Source: Myxococcales bacterium (GTDB lineage: Bacteria; Myxococcota_A; Polyangia; Haliangiales; Haliangiaceae). From it: a stretch of DNA of 64,000 nucleotides. The notes below the pieces were generated by a model. That model was not told the DNA's origin and made no database searches. It saw only the letters and a list, made by a program, of their open reading frames with translations. The position numbers were made by a program, and so were the translations under genes. The stretch spans positions 53,403-117,402 of the forward strand of contig JADKKI010000036.1 of the NCBI GenBank assembly GCA_016720595.1, in the 5' to 3' direction. This document shows, piece after piece, positions 43,133-53,271 of the stretch. The stretch's first letter is position 1. The number at the start of each line of letters is the position of its first letter.

Positions 43133-43939
43133 TCACAGTCCGTTGTGCAGTGTTACCAGCGCGAGTCCCTCGGCGGCGGCTCGGCGCACTCGGTCGGCGA
43201 ACAGCGGGAACAGCTCGTCCTGATCGTCAGTGTCCCGAGCCGCCTCGAGCTGCGCGATCTCGTCGAGGCAGGAGGCGAGCCGCCCTACCTCTTGCGGCGC
43301 GAGCAGGCCCTGGAACCAAGTGTCGTCGTACCCCGGCCACGTGGCGTTGCGATCGAGGACCTGGATCCCTGGGAACGTGCGAGTCGACAAGAACAGCGCG
43401 TCGAGCAGGTCGCGCAGTGGAGGAGCGACGACCGGCCGTGCCGCGTAGTCGTAGACTCGGCGCTCCGGCCGCCAGGTCGTGGTGAACAGCGCATCGAGGA
43501 AGTGGAACCGGTTCTTCGTGCCGGCGACCTGACAATACGGCGCATCGTGAAGGCGCGCGTAGTAGCCGTCGTCCTCGAACGGGTCGTCGCCGGCCAGGTC
43601 GACGCTCGTACTGAACCTGATGGCGTGGCACACCACGAACGTATGGACCGCGGCGAGACCGGACCGATCGAGCTCGCTGTGCAGGGCGCTCGCACGGAGT
43701 CGGTCTGCCTCAGCGAACGGCGCGCCCGGTGTCCAACCGATTTCCTGCAGGTAGCCCGGCGGCGACGTTCGAGCGACCTCTTTCCCCATGGCAGTCACGA
43801 GCTCCGCCTCGTTCGGCGCGAACTTCTCTGCGAACGATGTCACCGACCGCATACTCTGCAACGTCTCCACCCAGGCGGGCAGGACCTCCATCGTCAGCCG
43901 CGACCAGGACACGGGAACAACTGCGTGATACGAGCTCAT
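43133..43939 (-). CDS. Hypothetical protein
   Basis: 268 residues, soluble, without signal peptide. Notable: SWSRLTMEVLPAWVETLQSM, GYLQEIGWTPG, a Trp/Asp-rich SVDLAGDDPFEDDGYYARLHDAPYCQ, KNRFHFLDALFTTTWRPER, and NATWPGYDDTWFQGLL. No frame damage, in contrast with both neighbours. I do not recognise a family. Immediately upstream (43955-44040) the sequence becomes almost pure G/C. Confidence 0.65.
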   Translation of the reverse strand: MSSYHAVVPVSWSRLTMEVLPAWVETLQSMRSVTSFAEKFAPNEAELVTAMGKEVARTSPPGYLQEIGWTPGAPFAEADRLRASALHSELDRSGLAAVHTFVVCHAIRFSTSVDLAGDDPFEDDGYYARLHDAPYCQVAGTKNRFHFLDALFTTTWRPERRVYDYAARPVVAPPLRDLLDALFLSTRTFPGIQVLDRNATWPGYDDTWFQGLLAPQEVGRLASCLDEIAQLEAARDTDDQDELFPLFADRVRRAAAEGLALVTLHNGL

Positions 43940-43954
43940 CGTGATTCCTAGCTA

Positions 43955-44040
43955 GGCGGCCGGCGCCGACGTGCGCCGGGCGGGGCCGGGGCGCGGGCGC
44001 CGGGCCCGGGGGGCTCGTCCAGCGCACGGGCAAGAGGCGC
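43955..44040. other. G/C-rich junction block
   Basis: GGCGGCCGGCGCC, then GGGCGGGGCCGGGGCGCGGG and CCGGGCCCGGGGGGCTCG give a stretch nearly free of A and T between an intact gene and a heavily frameshifted one. It resembles the block at 28.5 kb in kind. A sequencing or joining artefact is likely. Confidence 0.5.
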
Positions 44041-44077
44041 GGTTTCTTCGATCCGCGGCGGCTGGGGCGGATCATGG

Positions 44078-47000
44078 CTACGGCGGCGCTTCGCCGAGCG
44101 GTGATCCGGCGGCGACAGGCTTTGCGGCGCGCGCGGCCACGACCTTGAGCTTCGTGCCGGGCGGGCGATTGACGATCAGGGTTCAGACGCCGCGCGGGGC
44201 GAGCTCGGTGACCGAGGCGCCCTCGACGGAGGTGATCACGTCACCATTCTGGAACCCAGCGGTGGCGGCGGGACCGGTCGACTGTACGCGCACGAGGCGG
44301 CACGAGGACGCTCGGATCGAAGTCGGCGCCGAATCCGCCGAGCGTGACGCCGGGCTCTTCGCTCAAGCCGACGACGGGGACGTCGAGGTCGGCACGCTGC
44401 CCCGGCTGCAGCGTGATCATGCGCAGGCCATCGGAGTGTTGCGCCACAGCTCATCGCACGACACCGAGACCGGACCGGCAGGCGCGGCGGCGATCAAGAA
44501 CGCGCCTTGCGCGTCGATCCGCACGCCGTCGCCGGCCCTGACATCCGTGTGGTCGGTGCCCGACGCGGGAGCGCGCGGCAGGTCATGCCTTCGATCGGCT
44601 TGCCCGTGCGGAATTCGCGAACGCGCCCGGCGACGACGGCGGAGCCCGCGCTCGTGAGCGTGGTGCGCGACGCGCGACCTGCGGCTACCTGAACGATCGC
44701 GCTCGCCGCCTCGGAGGAGGTACGAGCGATGACCGTGTAGCGGCCGGGTGAGAGGTTGCGGATCGAGAACTCGTTGCCACGAGCAACGCCGGAACCGGCG
44801 CACGTCGGACCACCGCCGTCGGTGCGGATCGCGGTCACCTGCGGAGCAGTCTTGAACCCGACCGCCGCGACCTCGATGCTGCCCGGCGGCGACCACCAGC
44901 GTGATGTCGGCGCGCCCGGCGCGGATGCCCAGCAGCGTGGCCCCGACGCCGGTCGGCGACACAGCGCGCAACGCATAGGAGCCCGCGAGCAGGTCGTCGA
45001 TCGAGAACTGGCCCTCCACGCTCGTGGTGTCGGCTGGGTCCTGAAAGCCGCGCGTCGAACCTGGGACCTGCACTCCCTTCGACGAGCTGTGCAGTCACGC
45101 GCATCCGCGACCGCGGCGCCACTTCGCGTCGACGACCTTGCCGGCAAGCGACAGGTGATCGATCCGTACCGCGAGTACGACACCGGTCACGTCCGCTCAC
45201 CGTCGGCGACCGCGATCGGCGGAAACTCGCCACCCGCGACCGGGGAAGCGGTGCGCTCGCGAGCATGCTGCGCCGAACGATCGGCCGGTACTCGCCACCA
45301 CCCGTCAGGCTCGCGGCGCGGAACGATCCGTCGGCCGCGGTGGCCGTGATGCCGGTGTCGTCGGACTTCGTGCTGCGGAACTGCACGGACACCCCTGGCA
45401 CCGGGCGCCGGTCTGATCGACGACGCGGCCGGAGATCGCTCCCCGAACGCCCAGGTCGATCGTGACCTCGGCAGTCTGGCTGCGCGAGAGCTGAACGGTC
45501 TCGGGAGCCCGGCCGAAGGCTCCCCTGCGGTCGCCGAGGCATAGAGGGTCCACGGGCCGGGCTGCAGTCCATGCACCTCGAACCGGCCTGTCGCATCGGC
45601 GCGGACCGTCTCGAGCTCGCGATCGTTCGGCCCGTGGATCTGGATGTTCGCGCCAGGGACCGGCTGCTTGCCACGAATGACGTGGCCGACGATGGTACCC
45701 AGCGCGTCGACCTCGATCGTGACGCCCTCGTGCACCGCCTCCGACACGCGGAACGTTTTCGGCGAGACCACTTCGTACGGTTGCGCCGTGAACCGAAGGT
45801 CGTCGCGCGGCACGCCGCTGAGCGTGAAGGTACCGTCGTCCTGCGAGACCGCGCTCGCGGTGCTACGGGATCCATCGAGAGCGTTCACGCGTGCGCCGGC
45901 GATCGGCTTGCCATCGTCGACGACCTTGCCTCGGATCGTGGAGCCAGTCTCCAGCCGGATCTCGATCTCCACGCTGGTCTGGCCGACGCCGACGACCACC
46001 GGCGTCCCCTGGGTCGTCTCCACGAGACCCTCGGCGCGTGCGAACACCAGATGTCGCCCGGCGGTCATCCGATCGATCCGGAACCGCCCCGCGGCATCGG
46101 TGAAGCTCCCCCGCAGCGGCGTGCTCTCGATGCCCTCCGATCCCGGGGGCACGAACACGTACGCCTGCGGCACGGGCGCGCTCGTGTCGTCGCGGATCAC
46201 GCGGCCGACGATCACCGCCTCGGGAACCAGCGCGAAGTCGACCTTCGTGCGCCCCGGAACGATCATCTGCAGCGTGACCGCCGCGTACCCATCGGCCGAG
46301 GCCTCGACGATGACCCAGCCCGGCCAGCGCGGCTCGACGCATAGCTCGTACGCGCCGTTCTCGTCGCTCTGTGTCGCGGGACCACCAGGTACGCCGGCAC
46401 CGTCGTCGCGTAGCCGGCTGATCCGAGCCTTCGCGATCAATCCACCCGAGGCGTCGCGCACCGTTCCGACCAGCGCCGCATCGCATGCTCCGAGCTCGAG
46501 CTCGAGCCGGTCGGGCGCAGGGATCGCGCGCGGATCGCGCAGGTCGACCTCGTGGCGCGCGCTCGCCTTGCCGGGCGCCGACGCGCGCACGCTCCATTGC
46601 ATCGCGCTCTGGGCGCCGAAGTCGAACTCGCCGTGGTCGTTCGTGGTGACGTGCGGTGCCGTCGTGAGCCCACCCTCGGAAGCAATGCTCGCCAGGTCCA
46701 CCGTCGCTCCGGCAACCGCCACGCCGCGGAAGGTCACGCGCCCCGCGATCCGCCGCCGCTTCACATCGGGCTGTACGAGCCAGCGCGGAACGTCGTCGCG
46801 CTCGGTCGCCGCAGTGGTTCCGCCTGGCGTCGTCGTCGTCGTCGCGGTCGCGACGGCGCTGCCGTGCTCGTCGGTGGGCGCGTGGGTTGCCGCCGTCTGA
46901 TGATCGCGTCTCGACCACAAGACGCCGGCGAGGATGATCAGGATCAGCGCGATCACCAGTACGAGTAGCTTCTTCATGGCGATGACTCCAAGCGCCCACG

Positions 47001-47568
47001 GTGCGCCGGCTTGCGAGGGTGAGGAGAGACCGGCGATCGGAGCGAGCGCGGCGAGCCCACCACGCCCGCCACGCTCCTTCGCGGAGATCCGCGCACGCAG
47101 CTCGTCGAGCGCCACCTTCAGCCGGCGCCGCACCGTGCCTTCAGGGATCCCGAGCCGCCGTGCGATCTCCGCGCACGAGAGTTCTTCGAAGTAGTGAAGC
47201 AGGATGGTGGATCGATACGGCTCGGCGAGCGCGAGGGCCTCGCCGGCGACGAGCTGCTGGAGCTCGACGCGCTCGACCAGGTCATCGGGAGTCGTCGCCG
47301 GCTCCACGAGCTCGGCCGACCTCGCCTCGCGCGCCTCGCGTCGCTTGCGAGCGCGTGCCCGCATCTTCGCGAGGTTTCGCAGCACGCCGCCGAGCCACGG
47401 GCGCAGCGGCCGAGCCTCTGCGGGCGGACGTTCCGCCGCGACGAGCCACGCCTCCTGCGCCAGGTCGTCGGCGTCCTGGTCGCGCAGCAGTGCGCGGGCG
47501 AGCCGGCGTAGCCACGCGAGCTCGGCCGTCACCCTGCGCAGCTGCGCATCCTCCTCGAAGTCGTCCAT
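44078..47568 (-). pseudogene. ECF sigma factor-TM-carboxypeptidase-regulatory-PDZ fusion; distal third frameshifted
   Basis: From ATG 47568: residues about 15-80 are sigma region 2 (RALLRDQDADDLAQEAWLVAAE), about 115-165 region 4 (STILLHYFEELSCAEIARRLGIPEGTVRRRL), then a linker and a membrane helix (KKLLVLVIALILIILAGVLW, about 198-217), and five or more carboxypeptidase-regulatory/Ig-like units (AGRVTFRGVAVAGATV, RGKVVDDGKPIAGARV, VGHVIRGKQPVPGANI). From about 45500 to 44200 the frame shifts many times, and the C-terminus is a PDZ-like segment (STGPAATAGFQNGDVITSVEG) followed by a TGA where TGG is expected. ATG 46977 with GGAG upstream may be an internal start, so sigma factor and membrane protein could also be separate products. 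Confidence 0.7.
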
Positions 47569-47704
47569 CTCGCTCGACAGGTAGATTGCCGCTATTGAGC
47601 GCACCGTTCGCGGAATTCGCCTTGCGGGACAGCTCTTGTCCCCGACGAAGGCCCCGGTACTCGGAACGCCTACCCTTGGCGAAGGCTGGTACCCTCGAGC
47701 ACGG

Positions 47705-48630
47705 ATGCAGGGCAACCGGACCAAGATCCTCGTACTCCTCGCGGCCTATGGCGGCCTGGTCGGTGTGGCGCTGTTCGGGATGGACTGGTTCGTCATCAAC
47801 AGTCATTTGGCAAGATCCGGGCTCGATCTGCGGGCGGTTCACGCCTGCGACGCCAGCGGGCAGTGCGCATCGGTCTCGATGAGCATGATCCGCGGCATCG
47901 GCTTCTATCCGATGCTCGCGGGGGCGACGTTCTGGGGAACGCTCGGGCTGTCGGCGCTGCTGCTGTACCAGGTGGCCACCCGCGTGCTGGCAGGAAGCAC
48001 GAGCGAATCGCTGATCCGGATCAGCTACGGGCTGGCGGTGTTGCTGCTGGGGACCACAGTGGGCGCGGCGTACATGTTCGGGCCCGAGATCGGCTCGGTG
48101 TCGACGGCGACGATGTCGCTGTCCTCGCAGCGCACGTTCGCACCGTTGATGCTGATCGCCGGCCAGCTCGCCGCGATCGGGATGCTGTACTTCATCGCGG
48201 ACGACGACGACCTCGGCCAGGGAGTTCCGAACGCGCAGGCGTTGCCGGCGCGACAGTGGGATCGTTCGCCCGCGGCTCCCGCGGACGCACCGCCCACGGG
48301 CGGTGGACGTGGCATGCGATCGACGGCGCCACCGCCCGTCGCGCCCAGCGGACGCGCGATGCGCGGGACCGTGCCGCCTCCCCAGGCCCCGAGCGCGCTG
48401 CGCAACCAGCTCCGGTTCGTGACCGCGAGCGCCGAGCTCACCCAGGCCGGGATCGACGCGCGCCAGGAGGATGGCTCGGCGGTGCTGGTGCTGTGGCGAG
48501 ATGTCGTCGGCGCCGTCGCCCGCCGCTTGCCGCCCGAGCTCGACGGGGCGACGTTCGTCGACGTGATCGACCCCGGGTGCGACGCTGCGGATCCTGCCGT
48601 GGACCCGGCTCTCTGGAGACCTCGTCGATG
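47705..48630 (+). CDS. Four-TM membrane protein, 3' end disrupted by low-complexity junction
   Basis: ATG 47705 opens a protein with four membrane helices (residues about 8-35, 60-88, 103-125, 140-160; e.g. FYPMLAGATFWGTLGLSALLLYQ), a Pro-rich cytoplasmic linker and a C-terminal domain (LRFVTASAELTQAG, VLVLWRDVVGAVARRLPPELDGATFVDVID) of a type seen repeatedly in myxobacterial membrane proteins. At about 48582 (CCCCGGGTGCGAC) the frame shifts: LRILPWTRLSGDLVDG lies in another frame and then runs into the (GTCGGY)n repeat, so the natural end is lost. TACCCT lies 9 nt before the ATG. Confidence 0.75.
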
Positions 48631-48735
48631 GTGTCGGTGTCGGCGTCGGCGTCGGCGTCGGTGTCGGCGTCGGTGTCGGCGTCGGTGTCGGCGTCGGCGT
48701 CGGCGTCGGCGTCGGTGTCGGCGTCGGCGTCGACT
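48630..48735. repeat. (GTCGGY)n low-complexity repeat joining two genes
   Basis: About 17 units of GTCGGC/GTCGGT. Read rightward it encodes Gly-Val repeats at the end of the membrane protein, read leftward Thr-Pro repeats of the neighbouring gene. Both reading directions leave a truncated protein, so the repeat may be a false join of two loci. Confidence 0.85.
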
Positions 48736-48952
48736 TCGGTGTGAGCTTGGGCGTCGGCTTCTGCGCGTGCTTCTTCGGAGGTGCCGCCGCATCGACCGCG
48801 ACTCCGGCATCACCGATCGGTGCATCGGCGATCGCGGCATCGACGACCGGCGGCGCCGGAGCTGCGGGCGACGAATCCTTGAACCCGAAGCGAATGACCA
48901 CGATCACGACCAGGACCGCGAACGCGACGCATGCAGCGAACGCTCTCCTCAT
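48736..48952 (-). CDS. Exported protein with Thr-Pro repeat tail, C-terminus lost
   Basis: From ATG 48952: RRAFAACVAFAVLVVIVVIRFGF is a signal anchor, followed by an Ala/Pro/Asp-rich stretch (VVDAAIADAPIGDAGVAVDAAAPPKKHAQKP) and KPTPKLTPKSTPTP..., which runs into the repeat. Beyond it the frame is only antisense of the upstream membrane protein gene. A Pro/Thr-rich spacer in an envelope protein is plausible; the functional domain is missing. Confidence 0.6.
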
Positions 48953-49126
48953 CGTGCACTCGCGGTGGTCGTCGTAACGCACGTGAACACCGGCGGTGCC
49001 GAGCGTCCTCGCATGGATCTGAGGATAGTCCGTTCCGAAGCCGTCGATGGTCAACAAGCGCCTTCAGAACCAGAGCTCGCTCATCTCCACCGTTCCTGTT
49101 TCGGGGCTTCCACGTTAGGTTGATGC

Positions 49127-52100
49127 ATGGTGAGGGGTTGGATCCAGGCGTTGCTCTGTGTGGGACTCGTGGCGTGCTCCGACGGTTCTGGAACACCCGA
49201 TGCCGGACCGATCGGTGATTCGGGGGCCCGCGACGCAGCGATCGACGCTGCGCCGATCGATCCGGTCCAGTCGATGATCACCGTCGACCGTACGCAAGGC
49301 ATCGCCGGAGTCGACTATGCGACCGTCACGGTCACGCTCCGCACCACGTCTGGGTTACCAGCGGTTGGCGTGGGCGTGCAGCTGACGGCCACTGGCACCG
49401 GGAACATGTTCTCCCAGCCAGCGTTGACCAGCGCATCGGGGCTGACCTCCGCGATGTACACGAGCACGGTCGCCGATGCGAAGACGGTGTCGGCCACCGT
49501 CGGTGGCGTGACGGTCGCTGGTCCCGTGATCACGTTTGCCCCGGGGCCGGTCGCAAAGCTCGGGTTCGGGGTGCAACCGACAGACGTGGTCGCCGGTGCG
49601 CCGTTCTCGCCCACTGTTCGTGTGGAATCACAGGACGCGTTCGGCAACTTCGTCGATACGGGGACGGGGTACGCCAATCTCACCCTGAGCGCGAACCCCG
49701 GCTCGACCTTCATCAATGGCAGCTCGGGGCTGCTGCTCCAGAACGGCTTCGCGACGTTCCCCTCGATCCACATCGATGTCGCCGCAGCGGGCTACAGGCT
49801 CGGGGCGCAGTCCTCGTCCGGACTGGCGAGTGGAATCAGCACGGCCTTCAACGTCACGCCTGGAGTGCCGGACGCCAGCCACTCATCGATCGCCGCGGTC
49901 CCGCACTCTCTCGAGGCAAACGGGATCGATACGAGTCAGGTGACACTTCACGTCGGGAATGCGTACGGCGTCTCGGTTGCTGGCACGCCGGTATCGGTGA
50001 TGCTCTCCGGGACCAACAACCTGGTAGCCCCGACGAGCGGACAGACCGACAACCGAGGGAACTTCCGCGCGACGGTCTCGTCCACCACGGCGGAGGTCAA
50101 GACCGTGACGGGCACCGCGGGATCCGCGGTCGTCACCGGAACCGTGAACTTCTATGGACCGAGTTGCCGGCCGATGCTCCCGGGCGGACCGATGGCGGTC
50201 GTCAATGGATACGCGTCGACCGCGCACGTGGCTGACGTCGACGGAGATGGCAAGCGCGACGCGATCGTGGGGATTTCGCAGGGTGTCGCCGTGTTCAGAG
50301 GCCTGGGTGACGGAACGTTCGCTCCGGAGGTCGACAGCATGATCACGCCAACCGGGTCCGTGACGTCGATCGCATCGGCGGACTTCAACGGCGACGGCAA
50401 GCTCGATCTGGTCCTGGCCGTCTCCAACGACAGCGCGCTGACGCTGATGCTGGGTGCGGGCAACGGGCAGTTCACCGCACAAGCGGTGCCGCTGCCGAGC
50501 TACGCCGGCCGTGTGGTCGTTGCGGACTTCAACCTCGATTCGAAGCCGGACGTGATCGTTTCGCTGCCGAGCTCCTCACAAGTCATGGTCGAGCTCGGCA
50601 CGGGCAACGGGATGTTCACGGCCGGCTGGATCGTCAGCGCCGACGTGGCCGACTTCGCAGTCCTCGACGCCAACGTCGATGGCAAGCCCGACGTGGTGAT
50701 CTCGGCGTCTCTAGCGCTCGTCACGGCGCTCGGAACAGGAACTGGCGCATTCGCAGCTCCGACGAGTCTCAGCGCGTACTCCGGCAAGATCGTGGTTGGC
50801 ATGTTCAACAGCGATGCGGTTCCGGACGTCGCGGTCGCCGATCAGGTCGGGCACCTGACCTCGTTTCTCGGGAGTGGCACTGGCACGTTCAGCGTGAGCT
50901 CGAGCGTGCAGCTCCGCGCGGGCTATGTCGGGCATGGCGGCGTGGTCGATCTCGATGGCGATGGCAACCAGGACATCGTTCTCGGCGGAGCGAACGTGAC
51001 CACGATCCTCAAGGGAACCGGTGCCGGCGCGTTCAACGTGCACTCGCGGTACTACGGTTCTGCGGAGACGCTGGCCGAGATGACCGGCGATGCGTACCTG
51101 GACCTGGTGGTCTTCACCAGTCATGGCGTCCAGGTGTTCGCGGGAACAAGCACGGCGGCGTTCGTGGCTCCGCTCGAGATCTTCGCGTCCGGCCAAACGG
51201 CGGAGCGGCTGTTCGAGACCGTCGCAGACTTCAACGGAGATGGCCGAGGCGACTACGTCCAGTTCCGGAACACCGTGACCCAGGGCATGAACGTGCTGCT
51301 CACGCAGCCGAACAACAGCGTGGTCCAGGCCCCCTCGGCGGTGGACACCAACCAGATCTACGAGGCAGTGGCCGGAGACTTCACCGGGGATGGAAGGCAG
51401 GACGTCGCGATCGTTCGCGGTGCGTTCAGTGGCGTCGATCTAGGGATCGCCGAGGGCAATGGCACGGGCGCGCTCGCCGCACTCACCACCCAGAACGTGA
51501 CGTATCCGGTCGCGATGAACATGGTCGGCGCGGACTTCGATCAGGATGGAAAGCAGGACCTCCTGCTGTATCGCCTCGACTACGCGGATATCGCGGTGGC
51601 CCTCAGCACGGGTACCGGCTTCACCATACAGCCAGCACTCGAGTCGCCGAAGGCGCGCTCGGTGGTCGTCCGTGACATCAACCAGGATGGCGCGCCCGAC
51701 GTACTCGTCGCTGGCATCTACGGGTTCTCGTCGGAGATTCGGGTCTACCTCGGCACCGGCACAGGCGCTCTGACGCCCGGCGCGATCTATGGCACCTATC
51801 CGCTCACCGGGCAGATCGCCGTCGGTGATCTCACCAACGACGGTCTTCCTGATCTGGTGTTCATGGATACCAGCGGGACGACCCAGCCGACCGATCGTCG
51901 AGACGTGTTCATCTACCCCAACGTCGGAGGAGGCACCTTCGGAGCTGCCATCGTCACGCCGAACGTGCGCATCCCGAAGATCCTCGACGGTGGGCGGCTG
52001 CATGTCTTCGACATCACGGGCGACGGCAACGCCGACATCGTTCTTCACTCGACCTTCGGAACTGCTGTGATCGGTGGATTCGGTGACGGCTACGTACGTC

Positions 52101-52249
52101 AGACACCGCTCCACTACTGGGTGGGCTTTCAGGGCGGCACACTCATGGACCCGGTCGTGATCAACGATCACGACGCGGATGCGAAGCTCGATCTCGTCTA
52201 CTGGGAGTACGGGATGTTCGAGTCGCGGAACGTCGGCTGCGCGCCGTGA
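49127..52249 (+). CDS. Large FG-GAP/VCBS-repeat lipoprotein with Ig-like domains
   Basis: 1040 residues. VRGWIQALLCVGLVACSDG is a lipoprotein signal. Residues about 50-340 are invasin/Big-1-type Ig-like domains (TVTVTLRTTSGLPAVGVGVQL, TVRVESQDAFGNFVDTG, ATVSSTTAEVKTVTGTAG). Residues about 355-1035 are about a dozen FG-GAP repeats with calcium-binding DxDxDG loops (VADVDGDGKRDAIVG, SADFNGDGKLDLVLAV, VRDINQDGAPDVLVAG), a seven-bladed integrin-alpha-like propeller and more. It is probably a surface-exposed calcium-dependent adhesin or carbohydrate-binding protein. Confidence 0.92.
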   Translation: MVRGWIQALLCVGLVACSDGSGTPDAGPIGDSGARDAAIDAAPIDPVQSMITVDRTQGIAGVDYATVTVTLRTTSGLPAVGVGVQLTATGTGNMFSQPALTSASGLTSAMYTSTVADAKTVSATVGGVTVAGPVITFAPGPVAKLGFGVQPTDVVAGAPFSPTVRVESQDAFGNFVDTGTGYANLTLSANPGSTFINGSSGLLLQNGFATFPSIHIDVAAAGYRLGAQSSSGLASGISTAFNVTPGVPDASHSSIAAVPHSLEANGIDTSQVTLHVGNAYGVSVAGTPVSVMLSGTNNLVAPTSGQTDNRGNFRATVSSTTAEVKTVTGTAGSAVVTGTVNFYGPSCRPMLPGGPMAVVNGYASTAHVADVDGDGKRDAIVGISQGVAVFRGLGDGTFAPEVDSMITPTGSVTSIASADFNGDGKLDLVLAVSNDSALTLMLGAGNGQFTAQAVPLPSYAGRVVVADFNLDSKPDVIVSLPSSSQVMVELGTGNGMFTAGWIVSADVADFAVLDANVDGKPDVVISASLALVTALGTGTGAFAAPTSLSAYSGKIVVGMFNSDAVPDVAVADQVGHLTSFLGSGTGTFSVSSSVQLRAGYVGHGGVVDLDGDGNQDIVLGGANVTTILKGTGAGAFNVHSRYYGSAETLAEMTGDAYLDLVVFTSHGVQVFAGTSTAAFVAPLEIFASGQTAERLFETVADFNGDGRGDYVQFRNTVTQGMNVLLTQPNNSVVQAPSAVDTNQIYEAVAGDFTGDGRQDVAIVRGAFSGVDLGIAEGNGTGALAALTTQNVTYPVAMNMVGADFDQDGKQDLLLYRLDYADIAVALSTGTGFTIQPALESPKARSVVVRDINQDGAPDVLVAGIYGFSSEIRVYLGTGTGALTPGAIYGTYPLTGQIAVGDLTNDGLPDLVFMDTSGTTQPTDRRDVFIYPNVGGGTFGAAIVTPNVRIPKILDGGRLHVFDITGDGNADIVLHSTFGTAVIGGFGDGYVRQTPLHYWVGFQGGTLMDPVVINDHDADAKLDLVYWEYGMFESRNVGCAP

Positions 52250-52261
52250 CCTCGGTCGCGC

Positions 52262-53185
52262 TCAGAACACGTCGATCGCTCCCTGGCAGACCGACGGCGA
52301 TGTCCCGGAGCAGTAGCTGCCTGACCCATACGCGCTGACACAGGCCGGGAAGGCCTGCGGATCGGCGATCGCCGCGCGGCCGCAGATCCCATCGGTGCCG
52401 CAGCACTCGTTGACGGCGTTGGCCTTGCAGCTCGTGTCCGAGGGAGCGCACGCGTTGCACACCGCGGTGGCGAGCTGCAGGCAGTAGCTGCCGAGCGTGG
52501 TGGTCACGGTGAAGGTGAACGAGGTGCTCGAACCGCCAGCCGACACGCCGACCGTCGATGCCGTGGTCTGCTGCACGACTGTCCCGTTCGCGGACCGCGC
52601 CTGTGCGACCACGCTGTAGGCGCCGACCGGAAGCGTGGTCAGCCCGGAGAAATCGACACACGAGAAGTCGCGCGTGATCGAGCTGCCCATCGCCCGCGTA
52701 GCGATGATCCGGATCGTCTGGGTGCCCTGGAACTGGTCGCACTGCAACGCCGTGCCCCCGGCATAGATCGCCCAGTTGACCTCGAGGATGCCTTCGTCAG
52801 CGGTCGGGCCGTCACCGGGCGGCGGCGTGCCGGCGTCGGGCTTCGTCTCGGGGACCGGATCCGTCAGGTTGTCGCAGCTTGCCGGCAGGTCGCCGTCGGT
52901 CAGGGCGGTGCAGCTCATCGTGGCCACGGCGTCCTCGCAGGCGGCGAGCCGCTCGGCGTCCGCGATCACGGGCTCGGCGCAGACGCCGTCGGGGCAACAG
53001 CGCGACATCTCACGTGCCGTGCAGCCAGACTGGGCCACCAGCGGCTCGCAGGCCGCCAGGCGCTCGCAGGTCGCGGAGGCGAGCCGCTCGCAGACCTGAT
53101 GCCGGCTCATCGGAGAATCGTCGGTGCCGCAGGCAGTTAGAGAGAGCGTCAAGATAACGAGGGACAGTGCAACGCGGGTGTTCAT
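52262..53185 (-). CDS. Cysteine-rich lipoprotein
   Basis: 307 residues. NTRVALSLVILTLSLTACGTDD is a lipoprotein signal. There are two cysteine-rich blocks: residues about 28-105 (HQVCERLASATCERLAACEPL, RCCPDGVCAEP) and 245-305 (CNACAPSDTSCKANAVNECCGTDGICG); the second half echoes the first (CC..DG.C). Between them lies a beta-rich Ig-like region. Such CxxCCxxC-type repeats occur in myxobacterial surface lipoproteins. It converges with the FG-GAP gene, 12 bp away. Confidence 0.78.
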   Translation of the reverse strand: MNTRVALSLVILTLSLTACGTDDSPMSRHQVCERLASATCERLAACEPLVAQSGCTAREMSRCCPDGVCAEPVIADAERLAACEDAVATMSCTALTDGDLPASCDNLTDPVPETKPDAGTPPPGDGPTADEGILEVNWAIYAGGTALQCDQFQGTQTIRIIATRAMGSSITRDFSCVDFSGLTTLPVGAYSVVAQARSANGTVVQQTTASTVGVSAGGSSTSFTFTVTTTLGSYCLQLATAVCNACAPSDTSCKANAVNECCGTDGICGRAAIADPQAFPACVSAYGSGSYCSGTSPSVCQGAIDVF

Positions 53186-53271
53186 GCAGGTGAAATGCGG
53201 CTCCTGGACGATGTCGCAGGAAATCGACATGCGACCTGCGGGGCCTCGCGCGTTTCTCCTTCGTGAACACC

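Noticed and set aside
48630..48735. Possible CRISPR-like array
   Set aside because: Units are 6 bp and continuous, with no spacers; it is a simple sequence repeat.
47282..49057. 591-codon minus-strand frame
   Set aside because: Only its first about 100 codons look like an exported protein; the rest is antisense to the membrane protein and sigma-fusion region.
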